Assembly (NCBI RefSeq): GCF_007641255.1
Contig: NZ_CP036259.1
Coordinates: 2,728,001-2,792,000, forward strand
Length of the DNA stretch: 64,000 nt
From: Sporomusa termitida
GTDB lineage: Bacteria > Bacillota > Negativicutes > Sporomusales > Sporomusaceae
Reading direction: 5' to 3'
Shown here: positions 1 through 8,759 of the stretch, piece by piece
Position numbering within the stretch: position 1 is the first letter of the stretch
Layout: every line of letters begins with the position of its first letter
Program-made: the position numbers and the translations under genes
The notes under the pieces: model-generated
The model's input: the letters and a program-made list of their open reading frames with translations, nothing else
Told to the model about the DNA's origin: nothing
Databases searched by the model: none

Positions 1-1305
1 GCACGAACCACGCCCGGTGGTAAACACAATCATATTGGCACCGCCCGCAATCTGTCCGGTTGCTGATGCAGGATCATAGCCGGTAGTATCCATAAAGACG
101 AGACCCTTTTGTGTAACCGGCTGCGCGTATTCATACACAGCCATTAGTGGACCTGACCCGCCCTTTTTTACGCCTCCCAATGATTTCTCAAAAACATTTG
201 CCAACCCGCCTTTATTATTACCCGGACTTACCCTGCCATTAATCTGCATGTCGCGCCCGACACAATATTCCTCTTTCCACCAGCGCATTCTTGCCACCAG
301 TTTTTCCCCAACTTCCCGGCTGACCGCCCGACAAGTAAGAGTTTGTTCTAACCCGTAGATTTCCGAGGTTTCAGACAGAATTGCCGTTCCGCCATTGCGT
401 GTCAATAAATCCATTGCAGCTCCTAAGGACGGATTGGCTGACAAGCCAGAAAAGCCGTCAGAACCACCACACTGCAGCCCTATTGTAATATGGCTGGCAG
501 GAACTGTTTGCCGTCTAGCTTTATTGGCATCCGGCAACATTTCTTTTACTGCAGCAATACCTGCTTCAATTGTCTTACGCGTCCCGCCAATTTCTTGCAT
601 GATAAGAGTTCTGACATTTGGCCCAGGTTGTATATTCTCCGCCTTTAAGAAATCTTCCATCAGATTTCGCTCACAGCCAAGTCCAACAATCACCATTCCG
701 GCAAAATTAGGATGACGCACATAGCCACCGAGTGTTCTCCTTAGCACTGCCATAGGACCTGCGGTCGAATCCCCGCCGCACCCTTGATCATGACTGAGCT
801 GTACAACGCCGTTCACGTTGGCAAACTCAGCCAGCCGTTCTTCAGTAAAATAATCAGCAACTTTATTGACAACGGTGGCTGCACAATTAGAGATTGCTAT
901 CACTCCTATATAGTTACGAGTTGCCACTCGCCCGTCTTTCCTCACAATTCCCTGAAATGTTGCGCGCTCATTTTCCGGTATCATTTCCAGCGGCCGATAA
1001 TCGCGGCAGAAGGCATAATCGCGCTGATATTCATGGAATTCAATATTATGATCATGCAGCATCGTTCCCGGAGTCAGATCGACGGCAGCAAAGCCAATCA
1101 CCGTATTATATTTTAAAATTGGTTCCCCTTTGTGAATCGGTACTGTTGCGATTTTGTAGCCTGAAGGAACTTCACTGAGTGTGGTAATTTTTTCGTTTGG
1201 GATAACGGTGCCAGCCGGAATCACGGTGCGGGCCACAACTACATTATCCTTTGCATCCAAACGAATAACCGGACTGATTAGTTTCCTCCCTGATTGAATA
1301 GCCAT
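1..1305 (-). CDS. UxaA/GarD-family sugar-acid dehydratase (3' end outside window)
   Basis: The ORF runs off the left edge; 435 codons are present and homologs are about 500 aa. The ATG at 1305 follows a strong ribosome site (AGGGAGGAAG). An N-terminal SAF-like domain (about residues 1-95) is followed by a UxaA core with DGRVATRNYIGV, a cysteine segment GCGGDSTAGP, VGLGCE, LQCGGSDGFSG and SPGNNKGGLANVFEKSLGG. These are hallmark motifs of galactarate/altronate dehydratases (EC 4.2.1.42 / 4.2.1.7), which dehydrate hexarates or hexonates to keto-deoxy acids. It is the last visible gene of an operon with an IlvD-like dehydratase, a tartronate-semialdehyde reductase and an MFS carrier. The family is clear; whether the substrate is galactarate, altronate or another acid cannot be told. 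Confidence 0.85.
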   Translation of the reverse strand, partial: MAIQSGRKLISPVIRLDAKDNVVVARTVIPAGTVIPNEKITTLSEVPSGYKIATVPIHKGEPILKYNTVIGFAAVDLTPGTMLHDHNIEFHEYQRDYAFCRDYRPLEMIPENERATFQGIVRKDGRVATRNYIGVIAISNCAATVVNKVADYFTEERLAEFANVNGVVQLSHDQGCGGDSTAGPMAVLRRTLGGYVRHPNFAGMVIVGLGCERNLMEDFLKAENIQPGPNVRTLIMQEIGGTRKTIEAGIAAVKEMLPDANKARRQTVPASHITIGLQCGGSDGFSGLSANPSLGAAMDLLTRNGGTAILSETSEIYGLEQTLTCRAVSREVGEKLVARMRWWKEEYCVGRDMQINGRVSPGNNKGGLANVFEKSLGGVKKGGSGPLMAVYEYAQPVTQKGLVFMDTTGYDPASATGQIAGGANMIVFTTGRGSC

Positions 1306-1363
1306 TACTACTTCCTCCCTTTTCTTTCACGCTGAGTGACATATATGAATTGATGTTAATATT

Positions 1364-2740
1364 TTATTCTTTAAGTTCAAATCTCTGAATTTTTCCTACA
1401 ATAACCCAATAACTTAAGATAACCATTACACCATGGACACCGACGTAGATGAGCGCACCATTGAAAGAACCTGTTGCGTGCAGAATGTAGCCAATAACAA
1501 CGGGAGTAATGATACCAGACATCTGACCAATCGAATTAAATACACCACCCGTAAGCCCAACAATTTTCTTAGGAGCCGTATCAGCAACTACAGTCCACCC
1601 CAAATTACCAAAGCCTTTCCCAAAGAAGGCTGCACTCATTAGAAAAACAACCATCGCGTCTGTCTGCACATAATTACAGAGAATAATAAACGCGCTAAGA
1701 GTGAAGCCAATGGTAATTGGAATCTTTCTGGCAAGAGACAGTGAGCCAGTTTTTTTCAATATCCAGTCGGAAACAAACCCGGCAAGAACACCGCCGATGC
1801 CACCTGCAATAGCGGGTATTGATGCCATGAATCCGGCTTGGAGGATAGATAATCCACGTTCTTTTACCAAATAAATCGGAAACCATGACCAGTAAAACCA
1901 CGAAATAGCAGTAATACAGTATTGCGCTAGAAAAATGCCTCCCAGCATTCTGCTCTTAAACAATTGTCCAATATCACTTAGTTTTACTTTTGGTTTTGAA
2001 CTCGCTTCATTGGACTTGCTTTCCCCAATATTTGCGTCCATATCGATCAGGCCGCCACCTGCTTGAATTAAGTCAAGTTCAGCCTGATTAACACCTTTAT
2101 GCTTACTTGGCACCTGAAATAAGGCTTGCCAGATGAACGCCAATATGATCCCTAAGGCTCCCATGACAATATACACATAATGCCAACTGAAAGTATATGC
2201 CAGCCACCCCATAAAGGGAGTGAAGATCGCCAAAGAAAAATACTGCGCGCTGTTAAATATTGATCCGGCAATACCACGCTCATGACCCGGGAACCAACTG
2301 GCAATAATCTTTCCGGAAGATGGGCCAACAGGTGTCTCAAATATTCCAAGGCAAAAACGTAACCCTAATAATAGGAAGAACGCGATGCTCGAAGGAACGA
2401 TAAATCCCATCAGTACAGTCACAACAGACCACATAAATAAGCCAATGAAAATTGTTTTCTTCGAGCCAATTTTGTCACCTAGCCAGCCTGCCGGTACTTG
2501 GCCCAGAACATACGCCCAACTAAATGCCGAAAAAAGATAGCCCAACTGAACGGAATCAAACCCCAGATCTTTTCCCATCCCCACCCCGGCTACTGACAAC
2601 GTTGCCCTGTCGGCCGTACTTAAAGTGAGGATAATCGTTATTAGTGCTAACACTAAAAAGCGGTAACGGGTGGGTCTCTGGAGAGGTATTTCAGTTTGTA
2701 TTCCGTAGTCACTTTTCGCATTTGCGGCTTCCTTATTCAT
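1364..2740 (-). CDS. MFS sugar-acid transporter (anion:cation symporter family)
   Basis: 458 aa with about twelve hydrophobic segments, a cytoplasmic hydrophilic N-terminus and a charged central loop around residues 215-255. The motif GWLGDKIGSKKT between TM2 and TM3 is the MFS signature, and the GudP/ExuT/DgoT subfamily fits the sequence and the neighbourhood. It probably imports a hexarate or hexonate with protons. The ATG at 2740 is preceded by CAGGAGGGAGAAAATC. It lies 58 bp upstream of the UxaA-like gene and 229 bp downstream of the reductase gene; that gap shows no obvious terminator. The substrate is inferred only from the operon. Confidence 0.88.
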   Translation of the reverse strand: MNKEAANAKSDYGIQTEIPLQRPTRYRFLVLALITIILTLSTADRATLSVAGVGMGKDLGFDSVQLGYLFSAFSWAYVLGQVPAGWLGDKIGSKKTIFIGLFMWSVVTVLMGFIVPSSIAFFLLLGLRFCLGIFETPVGPSSGKIIASWFPGHERGIAGSIFNSAQYFSLAIFTPFMGWLAYTFSWHYVYIVMGALGIILAFIWQALFQVPSKHKGVNQAELDLIQAGGGLIDMDANIGESKSNEASSKPKVKLSDIGQLFKSRMLGGIFLAQYCITAISWFYWSWFPIYLVKERGLSILQAGFMASIPAIAGGIGGVLAGFVSDWILKKTGSLSLARKIPITIGFTLSAFIILCNYVQTDAMVVFLMSAAFFGKGFGNLGWTVVADTAPKKIVGLTGGVFNSIGQMSGIITPVVIGYILHATGSFNGALIYVGVHGVMVILSYWVIVGKIQRFELKE

Positions 2741-2969
2741 GATTTTCTCCCTCCTGTAAATTGAATAAAAAATTATGAAACATCAAAACATAGGCAATTC
2801 AATGTGTTGATTTATTATTCTGTATATTTCAGCTGCAAAATGCTAGGGCCGAAGACACTTCCTAAAAATCAGCAATCTACTTTTAGGATAGTAGTGTCCA
2901 GCACCTAGATCTAGCGTACAAATATGTTTGAACTTACTTTTATAACCAAACTCCTAATAACCTAGCAAA

Positions 2970-3863
2970 TCATTTACCTGTCCCTACTCTTACTTCCACG
3001 TCAGCCATCTCTTCAATTAGGCGGATAACATTGGTATGATCCTCTTCCCCCAAGCCTTTCGCCATACAAGTTTTGTAAAATTCATGTACGATGCTCGCCA
3101 CAGGCATGGGGGCATCGATACCCCGGCTAAGCTCCATCGCCAGACGCAGGTCCTTGTACTGCAGTTTGCTTTTAAAACCTGGGGCAAAATCTCCCTGAAG
3201 GATATTGGCGCCACGGATTTCGATCGCCCCGCATCTTGCATAGCCTGCGGACATAACCTCCATAATTTTGGCTGGGTCGGCACCTGCTTTGGTGCCCAGC
3301 ACAAGAGCTTCGCCTAGCGCCAGCACGGTGGAAGCCGCCAGCACCTGATTACAGGATTTTACAACCTGCCCCATCGAACTTCCGCCGACATGAGTCACGC
3401 GTTTACCCAACACATTAAAGACCGGCAGACAGGTTTCAAATGCTGCTTTTTCACCGCCTACCATGATCGACAGTGTACCGGCAATAGCGCCTTTGTCGCC
3501 GCCGCTGACGGGAGCATCCAGCATCAGCGCGCCGGTTTCTTTAACTTTGGCCGCCAATTCTTTAGTTGACAGCGCTGAGATTGTACTCATATCCACGATT
3601 ATTTTGCCTTGCTTGAGCACAGGCAGTACACTGGTGATTACCGCTTGTACCTGTGGAGTATCAGGCACCATGGTGATAGTAATGTCGGCCATTGCCACGA
3701 CGGACTGCGCATCCGTCTCCGCAATGGCGCCATCTTTTACTACATCCTGAATTTCGGACGCCTGAATGCTGTAAACATGTACCTGGTAACCAGCTGCCAA
3801 TAGATTCCGCACCATCGGTCTTCCCATAATTCCTAAGCCAATAAAGCCCAGTTTCTTTTCCAT
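2970..3863 (-). CDS. 2-hydroxy-3-oxopropionate (tartronate semialdehyde) reductase family
   Basis: 297 aa, typical length for beta-hydroxyacid dehydrogenases. The N-terminal Rossmann motif GFIGLGIMGRPM binds NAD(P), DAPVSGGDKGA (about 117-127) is the substrate loop, and K169 in GQVVKSCNQ is the expected catalytic lysine. GarR-type enzymes reduce tartronate semialdehyde to glycerate in galactarate/glucarate breakdown, which matches the flanking dehydratases and transporter. The start at 3863 has AAGGAAGG ten bases upstream. Alternatives in the same family (3-hydroxyisobutyrate or succinic-semialdehyde reductases) cannot be excluded. No GarL-type aldolase is visible in the window. Confidence 0.85.
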   Translation of the reverse strand: MEKKLGFIGLGIMGRPMVRNLLAAGYQVHVYSIQASEIQDVVKDGAIAETDAQSVVAMADITITMVPDTPQVQAVITSVLPVLKQGKIIVDMSTISALSTKELAAKVKETGALMLDAPVSGGDKGAIAGTLSIMVGGEKAAFETCLPVFNVLGKRVTHVGGSSMGQVVKSCNQVLAASTVLALGEALVLGTKAGADPAKIMEVMSAGYARCGAIEIRGANILQGDFAPGFKSKLQYKDLRLAMELSRGIDAPMPVASIVHEFYKTCMAKGLGEEDHTNVIRLIEEMADVEVRVGTGK

Positions 3864-3915
3864 ATTGCTGTTCCTTCCTTACATGGGCCAATTTTTTTGG
3901 CCCATGCATTTATTT

Positions 3916-5604
3916 TTATTTTTTCCTGAAATCGCGTTTTCCTAACACTGCGCCTTGCGCAATCGGCTGTACAAGTTCGCAGTACTGCGCCAAATAAGTA
4001 CCTGCCTTTAAATGAGGCTTGGCCGGAGGTGTCCATCTGCTTAAACGTTCATCAATTTCTGCATTAGCTATATGGGCATGAATAGTTCTGGCTTCCATAT
4101 CAATGGTAATGGTTTCTCCTTGTTTAACAATGGCCAATGGGCCGCCAGCCGCCGCTTCGGGCATCATCTGACCAACTACGATGCCTCGGTTTAAGCCGGA
4201 TAATTCACCGTCAGTAACAACCGCAACATAAGGCGCCAGACCGGCACCGTTCATAGCTGCGACAAAACTGCAGGCAAACACGGTGCCAGGACCACCGATC
4301 GGTCCCATATTTCTTAAAATAATAACATCACCTTTTTTGATTTCGCCCTTACCAATCGCTTCAATGGCTTCATCTTCACCGTCAAAAATATTTGCAGGCC
4401 CTTCAAACCGATCGATCCCCTGCGGTACGGCTGAGAGTTTAACGATACAGCCGTCCGGTGCAATATTGCCTCTAAAGATCGCAACGCCGGGACGTTTACT
4501 TTGCGGATCTTTAACAGTTTTAATTACTCTGTCGTCGTTAATTTTGGCATCGTCTATGTTTTCCGCGACAGTTGTTCCGTTTACTGTAAGAATTTCTTTA
4601 TTTAATTTATCTTCTAATCGTTTCATAACAGCTCTCGTACCACCTGCGGCTTCCAGATCCTCTGTACGATATGGTCCGTTTGGACGAACAGCTGTCAGTA
4701 GTGGAATTTTACTTGCCAGATTTTCGTACATTTTCACAACATCAATATCAAGTTCCGCCTCGGTAGCAATAGCTGATAAATGCCGGACCGTATTAACTGA
4801 GCCGCCCACAGCCTGAACGACCATAATTGCGTTTTCGATAGCTTTTTCTGTGACAATATCGCGAGGACAAATATTTTGATTGATCAGTTCAACGATTCTT
4901 TCCCCAACCTTGCGTGCATAATCATACAGCTTACGGCTTTCAGCCTTTACCGGCGAATTGCCAGCCAGGGATATGCCCAGCGCCTCTGCAACAATATGCA
5001 TCGAATTTGCTGTACCTAAGCCGGCACAAACCCCCGGTGTCTGGATTGCAGCTTCCGTCATATCGGTCAAATCTTCCAGGGAAATGGTGCCGGCCTGTAA
5101 TGCCCCCACCGCTTCATAGACATCGTCAATATCAACAAACTGTCCGCTGCTGCAATAACCGCCGACTTGATACCCGCAGGTTAATACCAGCGTAGGCACG
5201 TTCAGCCTGACGGCCGCCATAATATGGGCCGGTGTCGTTTTATCACATGACGATAAGCAGACCATGCCGTCCAGCACCGCTCCCTCGACCATGCATTCAA
5301 TTTCATTAACAATCAGATCCCGCGTTGGCATAAGATATCTCGCTTTTTTCCCAGCACTGGTAACAAAATCACTGGGCGCTACGGTTCTCACTTCAAAAGG
5401 GAGCCCGCCAGCCATACGAATCGCATTTTGCACTGCTTCTGAGACCTTGTTCACATGAATAAAGCAGCTTGATAACGTCGAAGAAGTGTTAATTACCGCA
5501 ATTTTCGGTTTTTTCATATCATCATCCGTAATACTCATAGCACGCCATTGCGCTCTTCTTACTGCCCACCTGGTTGTACCTGGTTCAAAGTCACTTCTGT
5601 ACAT
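3916..5604 (-). CDS. IlvD/EDD-family dehydratase (aldonic acid type)
   Basis: 562 aa. The SSCDKTTPAHIMAA motif (about residues 118-131) and a downstream CAGLGTANSM segment supply Fe-S cluster cysteines of the dihydroxyacid / phosphogluconate dehydratase family, and the C-terminal GLNRGIVVGQMMPEAA region is typical. The N-terminus GTTRWAVRRAQWRA resembles sugar-acid dehydratases (arabonate/xylonate/gluconate) more than the biosynthetic IlvD. It is the first gene of the catabolic operon, started by ATG 5604 after TAGGAGGAAGAAA. It probably dehydrates an aldonate to a 2-keto-3-deoxy acid. The exact substrate is unknown. Confidence 0.85.
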   Translation of the reverse strand: MYRSDFEPGTTRWAVRRAQWRAMSITDDDMKKPKIAVINTSSTLSSCFIHVNKVSEAVQNAIRMAGGLPFEVRTVAPSDFVTSAGKKARYLMPTRDLIVNEIECMVEGAVLDGMVCLSSCDKTTPAHIMAAVRLNVPTLVLTCGYQVGGYCSSGQFVDIDDVYEAVGALQAGTISLEDLTDMTEAAIQTPGVCAGLGTANSMHIVAEALGISLAGNSPVKAESRKLYDYARKVGERIVELINQNICPRDIVTEKAIENAIMVVQAVGGSVNTVRHLSAIATEAELDIDVVKMYENLASKIPLLTAVRPNGPYRTEDLEAAGGTRAVMKRLEDKLNKEILTVNGTTVAENIDDAKINDDRVIKTVKDPQSKRPGVAIFRGNIAPDGCIVKLSAVPQGIDRFEGPANIFDGEDEAIEAIGKGEIKKGDVIILRNMGPIGGPGTVFACSFVAAMNGAGLAPYVAVVTDGELSGLNRGIVVGQMMPEAAAGGPLAIVKQGETITIDMEARTIHAHIANAEIDERLSRWTPPAKPHLKAGTYLAQYCELVQPIAQGAVLGKRDFRKK

Positions 5605-5660
5605 TTTCTTCCTCCTAAGTACTTTTCTGTCGTACTCGATCAGTTTAGACGAGATAATCC

Positions 5661-5713
5661 ATTCTTGATATAGCTATAATATATGTGTAATATATCAGCG
5701 CTATATCAAGAAT
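5661..5713 (-). promoter_or_regulatory. Palindromic operator/promoter of the sugar-acid operon
   Basis: Perfect 14-bp inverted repeats ATTCTTGATATAGC (5661-5674) and GCTATATCAAGAAT (5700-5713) flank 25 bp of AT-rich DNA. A third half-site TATATCA lies at 5691-5697. On the minus strand the right arm supplies TTGATA, a -35-like hexamer, and the AT-rich core could hold the -10. The start codon of the first operon gene is 57 bp downstream. The site resembles a repressor operator overlapping the promoter; the regulator is not in the window. Confidence 0.6.
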
Positions 5714-5750
5714 ATCATATTGTAAAATAATTTGCAATAGTAGACAAAAT

Positions 5751-5801
5751 TTAAAAATACATGCTGGAAGATGAGCTACCAGATAAGTTACTTTGCTCCA
5801 T
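5751..5801 (-). CDS. Serine-rich 16-aa micro-ORF
   Basis: The reading frame MEQSNLSGSSSSSMYF starts at ATG 5801 behind AAGGAGGAATAATT, a ribosome site as good as any in the window. It lies between a terminator (5824-5857) and the sugar-acid operon promoter. Five consecutive serines precede MYF. No family is recognised. It could be a secreted-peptide precursor, the remnant start of a larger gene, or chance. Confidence 0.3.
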   Translation of the reverse strand: MEQSNLSGSSSSSMYF

Positions 5802-5823
5802 AATTATTCCTCCTTAGTTAAAT

Positions 5824-5857
5824 AAAAAATAGACGTCCAATGTAAATTGAACGTCTA
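5824..5857 (-). terminator. Rho-independent terminator
   Basis: A stem TAGACGTCCAAT / ATTGAACGTCTA with a 4-nt loop is followed, on the minus strand, by TATTTTTTATTT. It ends transcription of the remnant ORF just to its right. Confidence 0.8.
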
Positions 5858-5865
5858 AATCATCT

Positions 5866-6060
5866 TTAAAAATCCCAATCTTCTATCTGCTGATTTTTTG
5901 TGTCTACGCCCTCTATATTGATAACCGCAGTAACGCGAATTGACGATGTTCTTATTTCTTCTCCTTCTCCCACAAACACAATGCTTGTAGAAGTACTGAA
6001 ATCTGCTTCAACTATTCGTTTGCTGTAACACCATCAATGCTTTTCAACTGTCGACTTTAG
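5866..6060 (-). pseudogene. Frameshifted hypothetical gene remnant
   Basis: On the minus strand a frame ending SIDGVTANE-stop is followed in the +1 frame by a protein-like stretch (VEADFSTSTSIVFVG ... VINIEGVDTKNQ, ending EDWDF-stop at 5866) and then a good terminator. The second frame has no credible start codon, so a frameshift or decayed 5' end is likely. The product is not recognised. Confidence 0.35.
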
Positions 6061-6107
6061 GTGAGTGATATTGACAAAAGGGGGGTACATTACTGCTTTC
6101 AAAGCTC

Positions 6108-6578
6108 CTAACCTTCCGAGACGCCAGGGCGACCTTGAAGTGTCATCATAGTTGCTGTCATTGTTGCTACCAATTTTGGTTCTTCTGAACCTAAAGCGAA
6201 AACTTCGCCTGAGCAAACAGTAATCGTCTTCCCCGGCTTGACGACCATACCTCTGGCTAGAAACCTTTCACCCTTCGCAGGGGCAAGAAGATTAACCTTA
6301 AATTCAATTGTCAGGACCGAGGCCCCGGCAGGCATAAGACTCAAAGCTGCATAACCACAGGCACTATCAACGATGGTTGTTATAATGCCCGCATGTAGGA
6401 AACCGTGTTGTTGGGTAAGATTATCACGAAACTGCATTAGAATCTCAACTTCACCCGGAATGACCTTCACTAGTTCGGCACCAATAAGATTCATCACAGC
6501 TTGTTGGGTAAAACTCGCTTGAACACGGTTTGCAAAATCAGGAGTTTGCGGGGTAAAACGACTTCTTGATTCCGCCAT
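6108..6578 (-). CDS. PaaI-family hotdog thioesterase
   Basis: The chosen start ATG 6578 (MAESRSRFTPQ) has GAAAGGTGAG directly upstream; a longer frame to 6620 lacks a ribosome site. The 156-aa product has the hotdog signature: the N-terminal helix region, QHGFLHAGIITTIVDSACGYAA (active-site helix, with the HG preceding the hot-dog helix) and TIEFKVNLLAPAKG. Members hydrolyse acyl-CoA thioesters, for example aryl- or phenylacetyl-CoA. It is the last gene of an operon with the AraC regulator (45 bp upstream) and LysE. The substrate is unknown. Confidence 0.8.
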   Translation of the reverse strand: MAESRSRFTPQTPDFANRVQASFTQQAVMNLIGAELVKVIPGEVEILMQFRDNLTQQHGFLHAGIITTIVDSACGYAALSLMPAGASVLTIEFKVNLLAPAKGERFLARGMVVKPGKTITVCSGEVFALGSEEPKLVATMTATMMTLQGRPGVSEG

Positions 6579-6623
6579 ATTACTCTCACCTTTCTTATAA
6601 GTTCTTAAAAGTTTAAACATTCT

Positions 6624-7415
6624 CTAGTTCATGTTTAAATGTGACTTATATTCGAACGCTGTTATTCCATAGATTCTTTTGAAATGCTTATTTAAGTGAG
6701 ATAAATCAACAAACCCGCATTCTGCTACAGCCGAGTAAATATCCTTGTTTTTTTCTAGTAACTGCTTAGCACGATTTACCTTGCAAAATATAAAATATTG
6801 ATATGGGGAAATTCCGGCATTAGCTTTAAATAACCTGATAAACTGGTACTTTGAGATAGAAAACTCTTTGCATATTTCATCAAGGCTCATTACATCATCT
6901 AATTTAGAATAAATCATTTCCTTGGCTTTATGAATTAGCTTATTATCTCTTTTATAATCGATAAAGATATTAATTGGATTAAAGTTATCTACGAGGGATA
7001 GGAGCAGTTCACTACACAAGACTTTATCTTCTTCACGCTGAATTGCATTTGAAAGATTTAAGATACTATTCCTAAGAGCCTGATTATAGACAACTGGAGC
7101 TGCAAAACGAACCATATCCTTTTTTCCTAGTATATCCAAAAACAGTCTCGGCTCAATATATAGCATAACATAATCAAGACCCGAACTATCATGCGCCCTA
7201 CCATCATGTATCTGTTCAGGATTGAAGAGCATAACCCCATTCTCATATGACGCATGGAAACTGCCATCTAAATTATACTCTTGAATGCCACGCAGGGTCA
7301 CACCCAATGCATATTCCTCATGACAATGCTTCTTATATGTGAAATCTGTAAAACTAGCTGATAGCGCAGTGATATCTGATGATTTTTTATATATGAATCT
7401 TGCCATGTCCGTCAT
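6624..7415 (-). CDS. AraC-family transcriptional regulator
   Basis: 263 aa. The N-terminal cupin-like sensor domain carries HCHEEYALGVTLRG and FNPEQIHDGRA. The C-terminal 100 residues hold two helix-turn-helix units (LDEICKEFSISKYQFIRLFK and YSAVAECGFVDLSHLNKHFK) followed by the YGITAFEY tail. Its start overlaps the LysE stop codon by 4 bp (ATGA), so the two are translationally coupled; an alternative ATG lies at 7406. AraC proteins of this architecture often control the adjacent LysE exporter in response to an amino acid or analogue. Confidence 0.85.
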   Translation of the reverse strand: MTDMARFIYKKSSDITALSASFTDFTYKKHCHEEYALGVTLRGIQEYNLDGSFHASYENGVMLFNPEQIHDGRAHDSSGLDYVMLYIEPRLFLDILGKKDMVRFAAPVVYNQALRNSILNLSNAIQREEDKVLCSELLLSLVDNFNPINIFIDYKRDNKLIHKAKEMIYSKLDDVMSLDEICKEFSISKYQFIRLFKANAGISPYQYFIFCKVNRAKQLLEKNKDIYSAVAECGFVDLSHLNKHFKRIYGITAFEYKSHLNMN

Positions 7416-8008
7416 CTCCCAATAAGCTCAACCAATCCTGAGCCCATTATAGCAGAATATATCAGAAAAAGTGACATACTTACATTAACCAGTTTTTGAT
7501 ACTTCAGCAAGATTTCCTTGAAAATCGCCCCGAAAATCACCCAAGTGACAAATGCTAAAAAGCCAATAGCAGTAATAATCGCAACAAATATCGCTAATAA
7601 ATGGGGGTCAGTGTAGTATGGCATAACAAAACTGGGGATTACCGTCATTGTAAACAACACTACCTTGGGATTTACAAACTGCATGATAAAACCCGACCTA
7701 AGCGTTGCAACTTGTTTTTCAGTTGACCCTGATGTATCCATTTTGTATATCTGATAGGCCAAATACAAAATATAAAGGGTCCCTATGATCTGCATTACAA
7801 TCAATATTTTCGGTATTATGGACACAAGCACGGTATTTAATATGGCGGAGATGGCAAGTAGGGCCCCAAAGGCAATTGTTGCTCCATACGAATATTCCAT
7901 AGCTCTTTTTATGCCAAACCCCTGCACCGTAGACAATATAACAATATTGGTAGGTCCAGGTGTAAATGTTACAATAACGCAGTATATTAAAAAAGATGTA
8001 ATGTTCAT
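7412..8008 (-). CDS. LysE/RhtB-family amino-acid exporter
   Basis: 198 aa with about six membrane segments and the family motif TFTPGPTNIVILSTVQGFG near the N-terminus, plus QFVNPKVVLFTMTV in the middle. Members export amino acids or toxic analogues across the cytoplasmic membrane. The ATG at 8008 has GAGGAGC upstream. First gene of a three-gene minus-strand operon with AraC and PaaI. Confidence 0.87.
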   Translation of the reverse strand: MNITSFLIYCVIVTFTPGPTNIVILSTVQGFGIKRAMEYSYGATIAFGALLAISAILNTVLVSIIPKILIVMQIIGTLYILYLAYQIYKMDTSGSTEKQVATLRSGFIMQFVNPKVVLFTMTVIPSFVMPYYTDPHLLAIFVAIITAIGFLAFVTWVIFGAIFKEILLKYQKLVNVSMSLFLIYSAIMGSGLVELIGR

Positions 8009-8128
8009 GATATAAGCTCCTCGGAAGTTAATATCATAAATTATACATCAAGAAAAACAGATGCATATAGTACATTATTGCAAGGCTGCAAATAATCAAT
8101 ATCAGTCCGACAAAATGCACTTATGAAA

Positions 8129-8159
8129 AACGCCCGCTACCTTCCTGGCAGCAGGCGTT
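8129..8159 (-). terminator. Hairpin with T-tract, minus direction
   Basis: Arms AACGCCcGCT / AGCaGGCGTT are followed on the minus strand by TTTTTC. It lies immediately outside the left edge of the duplicated CBO0543 segment and upstream of LysE, with no obvious gene ending into it. This suggests the upstream gene was replaced by the duplicated segment. Confidence 0.6.
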
Positions 8160-8290
8160 AAACAGCGCAACCCACATGCGTAATAAAGAGGCAGTTTTGA
8201 ATACTGCCTCAGATCAAGGGTAAAATATAAAGTAGCGCTTTACTACCTATTACGAGTTTAGTTATTGATGGTATAACAGGAGATCATTGT

Positions 8291-8746
8291 ATGAATATGG
8301 ATATTATTCTCATCACTGCCAATATGCTTATACATCCCACTATAGTTGCTGTTCTTTATTGGCAAAAACCTTTGCCTTCGCGGCGACTTCTGAATTTATT
8401 CTTTTTTAGTTCATGGCTTGCATTTACAAGTAATCTGCTAGGTCTTCACTTTGGGACGTGGGATTTCCCTTCACCAACAATTGGTCGGCCGGGGACAGAA
8501 TTGCTGTATGGCCTTTTGGGCCTGCCACCTAAAGCAATAATGCTTGTGTACCTTTTGAAGCCGTCCGTTTCCTACAACACCGTAGTAATCGCCATTGTTT
8601 CAGCGTTGACCATCTCCTGGGAATGGGCTGGTCTAAAATACTCGCATCTTCTGGTATATCATCACTGGCACCTCTCTTTGACATATCTGGCGGCATTTAC
8701 AGCCTATTCTTTTCTCGCATTTTTATGGCAGAAGAAAGTTCTATAG
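8291..8746 (+). CDS. CBO0543-like membrane protein A, copy 1
   Basis: 151 aa with four to five hydrophobic segments and the conserved-looking motif GTWDFPSPTIGRPGTELLYG between them. ATG 8291 follows ACAGGAGATCATTGT. It is convergent with the 207-aa CBO0543 protein with only 13 bp between stop codons. The copy at 49581 differs by a single residue (FTA to FTV near the C-terminus). This resembles small integral membrane proteins found in spore-forming Firmicutes; function unknown. Family assignment rests on general character and the CBO0543 neighbour. Confidence 0.65.
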   Translation: MNMDIILITANMLIHPTIVAVLYWQKPLPSRRLLNLFFFSSWLAFTSNLLGLHFGTWDFPSPTIGRPGTELLYGLLGLPPKAIMLVYLLKPSVSYNTVVIAIVSALTISWEWAGLKYSHLLVYHHWHLSLTYLAAFTAYSFLAFLWQKKVL

Positions 8747-8759
8747 ACCTATCTATTGT

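Noticed and set aside
4283-4816. 177-codon ORF antisense to the IlvD-like gene
   Set aside because: Lies entirely within a well-supported conserved gene on the other strand; no ribosome site.
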